From assembly GCA_902792905.1 (NCBI GenBank), contig CADBBH010000001.1:186001-250000 (forward strand): a DNA stretch of 64,000 nucleotides, read 5' to 3'. Origin of the DNA: Oscillospiraceae bacterium (lineage in GTDB: Bacteria > Bacillota > Clostridia > Oscillospirales > Acutalibacteraceae). Positions 61,432 to 64,000 of the stretch are shown one piece after another. Made by a program: the position numbers and the translations under genes. The notes below the pieces were generated by a model, which was not told where the DNA came from, searched no databases, and saw only the letters and a program-made list of their open reading frames with translations. Every line of letters begins with the position of its first letter. The first letter of the stretch is position 1.

Positions 61432-62217
61432 ATGAAAAACAAGTATTTTGAAAAAACAAAATATTTTATCGTCGATATGGACGGCACATTCTATCTCAGC
61501 GGAAGCATCATCGACGGTTCAATAGAATTCATCAACAAAGTCAGAGAAACAGGCAGAGATTTCTATTTCTTTACGAATAATTCCTCAAACAATGTGGAGG
61601 TATGCCGTGAAAGACTTGCAGGAATGGGTTTTCCGGTTGATGAAAAACGCGTAATCATGTCCACCCACGTAGCAATCGATTACCTTGAGCGCAATTATCC
61701 TGGAGCTCGTGTTTATCTGCTCGGAAACGAACGGCTGACAGGCGATATGGTCAAGGCGGGAATAAACCTCGTTGACGATAATCCCGATATAGTTCTGCTC
61801 GGATTTGACACTACGCTGACATATGAAAAGATCTGGAAAGCAGCGAATTACATTGCAAACGGTACTGTATATATCGCGACTCATCCCGATGCAAACTGCC
61901 CGATAAAAGACGGCTTTATGCCCGATACGGGTTCGATGATAGAGATGTTTTCCGCTTCCACCGGCAAGAGGCCTCTCGTGCTCGGAAAGCCGATGCCCGC
62001 CACAGTTGATTACATCACCCGTTTCCTCGGGTGCCGGAAAGAAGAACTCTGCTTTATCGGTGACAGACTCGCTACAGACGTGGCAATCGGTATGAATCAC
62101 AATATCCCCAGCGTGCTTGTTTACAGTGGAGTAACAACCCCGGAAATGTATGATAAATCGCCGTTCAGAGCCACTCTTGCAGTTAAAAATCTTAAAGCAC
62201 TTATAGAATATTTATGA
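61432..62217 (+). CDS. HAD-IIA family phosphatase (NagD-like)
   Basis: A 261-residue HAD hydrolase of the IIA class. Motif I is V-D-M-D-G-T-F near residue 12, motif II FFTNNSS, and motif IV is G-D-R-L-A-T-D in FIGDRLATDVAIG. The cap is of the C2 type as in NagD and the p-nitrophenyl phosphatases. Likely substrates are sugar phosphates or nucleoside phosphates. The ATG at 61432 follows the previous stop by one base, with GAGGAAG upstream, so it is the last gene of the rsmD operon. Confidence 0.9.
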   Translation: MKNKYFEKTKYFIVDMDGTFYLSGSIIDGSIEFINKVRETGRDFYFFTNNSSNNVEVCRERLAGMGFPVDEKRVIMSTHVAIDYLERNYPGARVYLLGNERLTGDMVKAGINLVDDNPDIVLLGFDTTLTYEKIWKAANYIANGTVYIATHPDANCPIKDGFMPDTGSMIEMFSASTGKRPLVLGKPMPATVDYITRFLGCRKEELCFIGDRLATDVAIGMNHNIPSVLVYSGVTTPEMYDKSPFRATLAVKNLKALIEYL

Positions 62218-62223
62218 TAGAGA

Positions 62224-62250
62224 AAGCCGCCTTCAAAGGCGGCTTGATTA
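62224..62250. terminator. Bidirectional terminator between HAD-IIA and mtaB genes
   Basis: AAGCCGCCTT (62224-62233) and AAGGCGGCTT (62236-62245) form a ten-pair palindrome followed by T-rich sequence on the plus strand. It lies between convergent genes. Confidence 0.88.
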
Positions 62251-62253
62251 TTT

Positions 62254-63540
62254 TCAATTCAGGATTTCGCCCTTGCAGCAGTCGTTTTCAACTCCCGTAA
62301 TTCTAACTCTGACCGACTTTCCGAATTCGCATTTTCCGCTGACGATTACGGGCGTATAGTTTGCGGTATAACCCTTGATAATTCCGTTATGATTTTCCTC
62401 GGGAATTATTTCAAGAATTCTGCCGGACTGTGCTTTAAGGTATTCGATGCGGATTTTTTCGCATTCCGTCATCATAATCTCGGCGCGGCGCTGTTTTTCG
62501 GCATTTTCAATCTGCTCAGGCATATTCGCCGCAAGCGTTCCCGGCCTTCTTGAATACGGAAAAACATGGACTTTTTCAAATCTAATATGCTTAACGAAAT
62601 CGAGAGAAATCTCAAAATCGCTCTGCGTTTCCCCCGGGAAGCCGACCATTACATCGGTTGTGATATTCACATCGGGAAAAACCTCGCGAAGCCGCGAACA
62701 TAAATCTTCATATTCCACGCTGCTGTAGTGTCTGTTCATCTTCTTTAAAGTTTTATCGCATCCGCTCTGCAGAGAAATATGAAACTGCGGGCAGAATTTC
62801 TCAATCCGCGAAAGACCGGTTATTACATTCTCTGTAATATGGTCGGGCTCAAGAGACCCGAGCCGGACTCTTTCAATACCGTCAATCGAGGCAATTCTCT
62901 CCACTGCCTCAACAATATTGCTGCCTATATCCGAGCCATAGGCGGAGAGATTGATGCCGACAACAACTATCTCACGGAATCCGTTTTTCGCGAGCTCACT
63001 CGTCTCCGATTCAATATCCTCAAGGGGTTTCGATCTCACTCTGCCCCTCGCATAAGGAATAATACAATAGGAACAAAATCTGTTGCAACCGTCTTCAATC
63101 TTGATGACGGCCCTTGTTTTGTCGCGGTAGTCCGTAACGGAAAGGCCATTGTATTTTTCACCAATTTTATGCGGCTCGAGCGCAAAAATACGCTTTCTGC
63201 CGCTTATAAACTGCATAATCAGGGCATAGATATCGGGATTGGTTTTATTTCCCATCACAATATCCGCCTCCGGCAGATCACCTCCTGTTTCAGGAATTGC
63301 CTGAACCATGCATCCGGTAAGCACAATGATTGAATCCGGATGATTGCGGCGGAATCTTCGTACGGCCTGCCTTGTTTTTCTGTCGCTTTCAGCAGTTACA
63401 GAACAGGAATTTATAATATAGACGTCTGCTTCTTCATCCGGAGATACGCAGGTAAACCCGCGCCTTTCAAGCTCCTGAGCCATAGCGCCGGATTCATATT
63501 GATTAACCTTGCAGCCGAGTGTATAAAAAGCACACTTCAT
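62254..63540 (-). CDS. mtaB: tRNA (t6A37) C2-methylthiotransferase MtaB
   Basis: A 428-residue radical SAM enzyme that adds a methylthio group to t6A37 in tRNA, giving ms2t6A. The N-terminal UPF0004 domain has GCKVNQYE and CSVT cysteines; the radical SAM cluster is C-x3-C-x2-C in DGCNRFCSYCIIPYARGR; and a TRAM domain lies at the C-terminus (ILEIIPEENHNGIIKGYTANY). GCKVNQYE distinguishes MtaB from MiaB and RimO. t6A itself is made by TsaD, also encoded in this window. Confidence 0.94.
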   Translation of the reverse strand: MKCAFYTLGCKVNQYESGAMAQELERRGFTCVSPDEEADVYIINSCSVTAESDRKTRQAVRRFRRNHPDSIIVLTGCMVQAIPETGGDLPEADIVMGNKTNPDIYALIMQFISGRKRIFALEPHKIGEKYNGLSVTDYRDKTRAVIKIEDGCNRFCSYCIIPYARGRVRSKPLEDIESETSELAKNGFREIVVVGINLSAYGSDIGSNIVEAVERIASIDGIERVRLGSLEPDHITENVITGLSRIEKFCPQFHISLQSGCDKTLKKMNRHYSSVEYEDLCSRLREVFPDVNITTDVMVGFPGETQSDFEISLDFVKHIRFEKVHVFPYSRRPGTLAANMPEQIENAEKQRRAEIMMTECEKIRIEYLKAQSGRILEIIPEENHNGIIKGYTANYTPVIVSGKCEFGKSVRVRITGVENDCCKGEILN

Positions 63541-63558
63541 TTATTGAACCATCCGTAA

Positions 63559-64000
63559 TCAGAGTTGGTTATAGAGTTTCAGCCAGCAGGAATAAACGTT
63601 CTGAGAGAATTCTTTGGGCAATGCGGATTTTACGCTTTCCGCCTTTCTGAGTTTGAGAACTGCGCCTGCCATTCGCGGGAGAAGTCCAGCTTTCGGCACA
63701 AACGCCGTGACCTTCTGAAGAAATTCGGCGGGTGAAGAAAATCTTATCTTTCCGCCGCCTATCTCCTTCTCGGTCATAATCTTATGCTCAAAGAAATAAT
63801 CGAGATCTTCCGGCTTCAGAGTTGCAAGAAACTCTCTTAAAATTGAATCGGAATATGCGCTCTCACCGTGTTTTTTGAGATAATCATATTCGTAATGCCA
63901 GAGATTTTTCTGAGTAAGCTCATTTTTTCCTATATTTATAACTGTTTCGGCAAGGATTTTTCCCGCTGAAAGCGAACGGCTTATTCCGGAACCGCTCATA
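63559..64000 (-). CDS. NAD(P)/FAD-dependent oxidoreductase, C-terminal part (geranylgeranyl reductase-like)
   Basis: The gene starts beyond the right edge, so only the last about 147 residues are seen. The visible part opens with SGSGISRSLSAGKILAE, which resembles the second flavin-binding segment (G-x-x-x-S-x-x-S-G) of FAD-dependent dehydrogenases of the geranylgeranyl-reductase/thiazole group, where SGEGI...G...A is conserved. The rest is helical (EYDYLKKHGESAYSDSILREFLATLKPEDLDYFF). Methionine at 63999 is internal and probably not the start. Identity is tentative without the N-terminal GxGxxG motif. Confidence 0.5.
   Translation of the reverse strand, partial: MSGSGISRSLSAGKILAETVINIGKNELTQKNLWHYEYDYLKKHGESAYSDSILREFLATLKPEDLDYFFEHKIMTEKEIGGGKIRFSSPAEFLQKVTAFVPKAGLLPRMAGAVLKLRKAESVKSALPKEFSQNVYSCWLKLYNQL

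Overview
The window looks like a chromosomal segment of an anaerobic Gram-positive bacterium of the class Clostridia, most likely a gut Oscillospiraceae/Ruminococcaceae-type lineage. The evidence is a complete nine-gene V-type ATPase operon with a Na+-type K subunit, the ecfA1-ecfA2-ecfT-truA cluster, a zinc-finger ClpE-like unfoldase, YqeG, DUF5711 and DUF512 proteins, strong AGGAGG-type ribosome binding sites, and sigma-A-type promoters (TTGaca-N17-TAtaaT). This assignment is inference from gene content; there is no rRNA gene here.

Layout. 1-1366: 3' end of a GH25 lysozyme with an Ig-like domain, then yqeG. 1465-11543 (minus): M20 peptidase and the V-ATPase operon ntpFIKECGABD-like (G/H, I, K, E, C, F, A, B, D), with a clear promoter at 11584-11612. 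11685-19609: small housekeeping and accessory genes (alpha/beta hydrolase, GNAT, MscS channel, a long-form Prs, a secreted unknown, a patatin-nitroreductase-MATE operon, and an overlooked 47-residue membrane protein at 19466-19609). 19754-29422: sugar-related region with a GH4 glycosidase, a 250-base multi-branched inverted-repeat element (21152-21402), a lipoprotein/MFS cluster (two GPH-like MFS transporters, two lipoproteins), a metallophosphoesterase, and a small membrane protein overlapping a GH30 glycosidase. 29461-35198: DUF4037/TPR pair, YfbR-like nucleotidase, lipoprotein-GDPD-hydrolase run. 35217-39262: polA-rimI-tsaD.

39297-59399 is a 20 kb run of minus-strand genes read from a promoter near 59480: DUF512 radical-SAM protein, der, ruvC-ruvA-ruvB, a methyltransferase, ecfA1-ecfA2-ecfT-truA, DUF5711, cvpA, pgsA, clpE-like, then a carbohydrate-oxidation set (a TIM-barrel/Gfo-Idh-MocA fusion, a second Gfo/Idh/MocA protein and a mannonate-type SDR), a purple-acid-phosphatase-like protein and a second GDPD. 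59541-62217 (plus): rsmD-coaD-coiled-coil protein-HAD-IIA phosphatase. 62254-64000 (minus): mtaB and the 3' part of a probable FAD-dependent oxidoreductase.

Most of the window is ordinary core genome. The parts that deserve attention are the structured element at 21152-21402, the isomerase-dehydrogenase fusion at 43433-45457, the paired MFS/lipoprotein cluster, the 47-residue membrane protein with a palindrome in its promoter, the extra buried glutamate in the V-ATPase K subunit, and an operator-like palindrome over the GNAT promoter. No CRISPR array, tRNA, rRNA, IS element or prophage block was seen. No intergenic stretch exceeds about 300 bases once the 47-residue gene is counted; the longest are 565-838 (only a terminator and an RBS recognised) and 21143-21421 (filled by the structured element).
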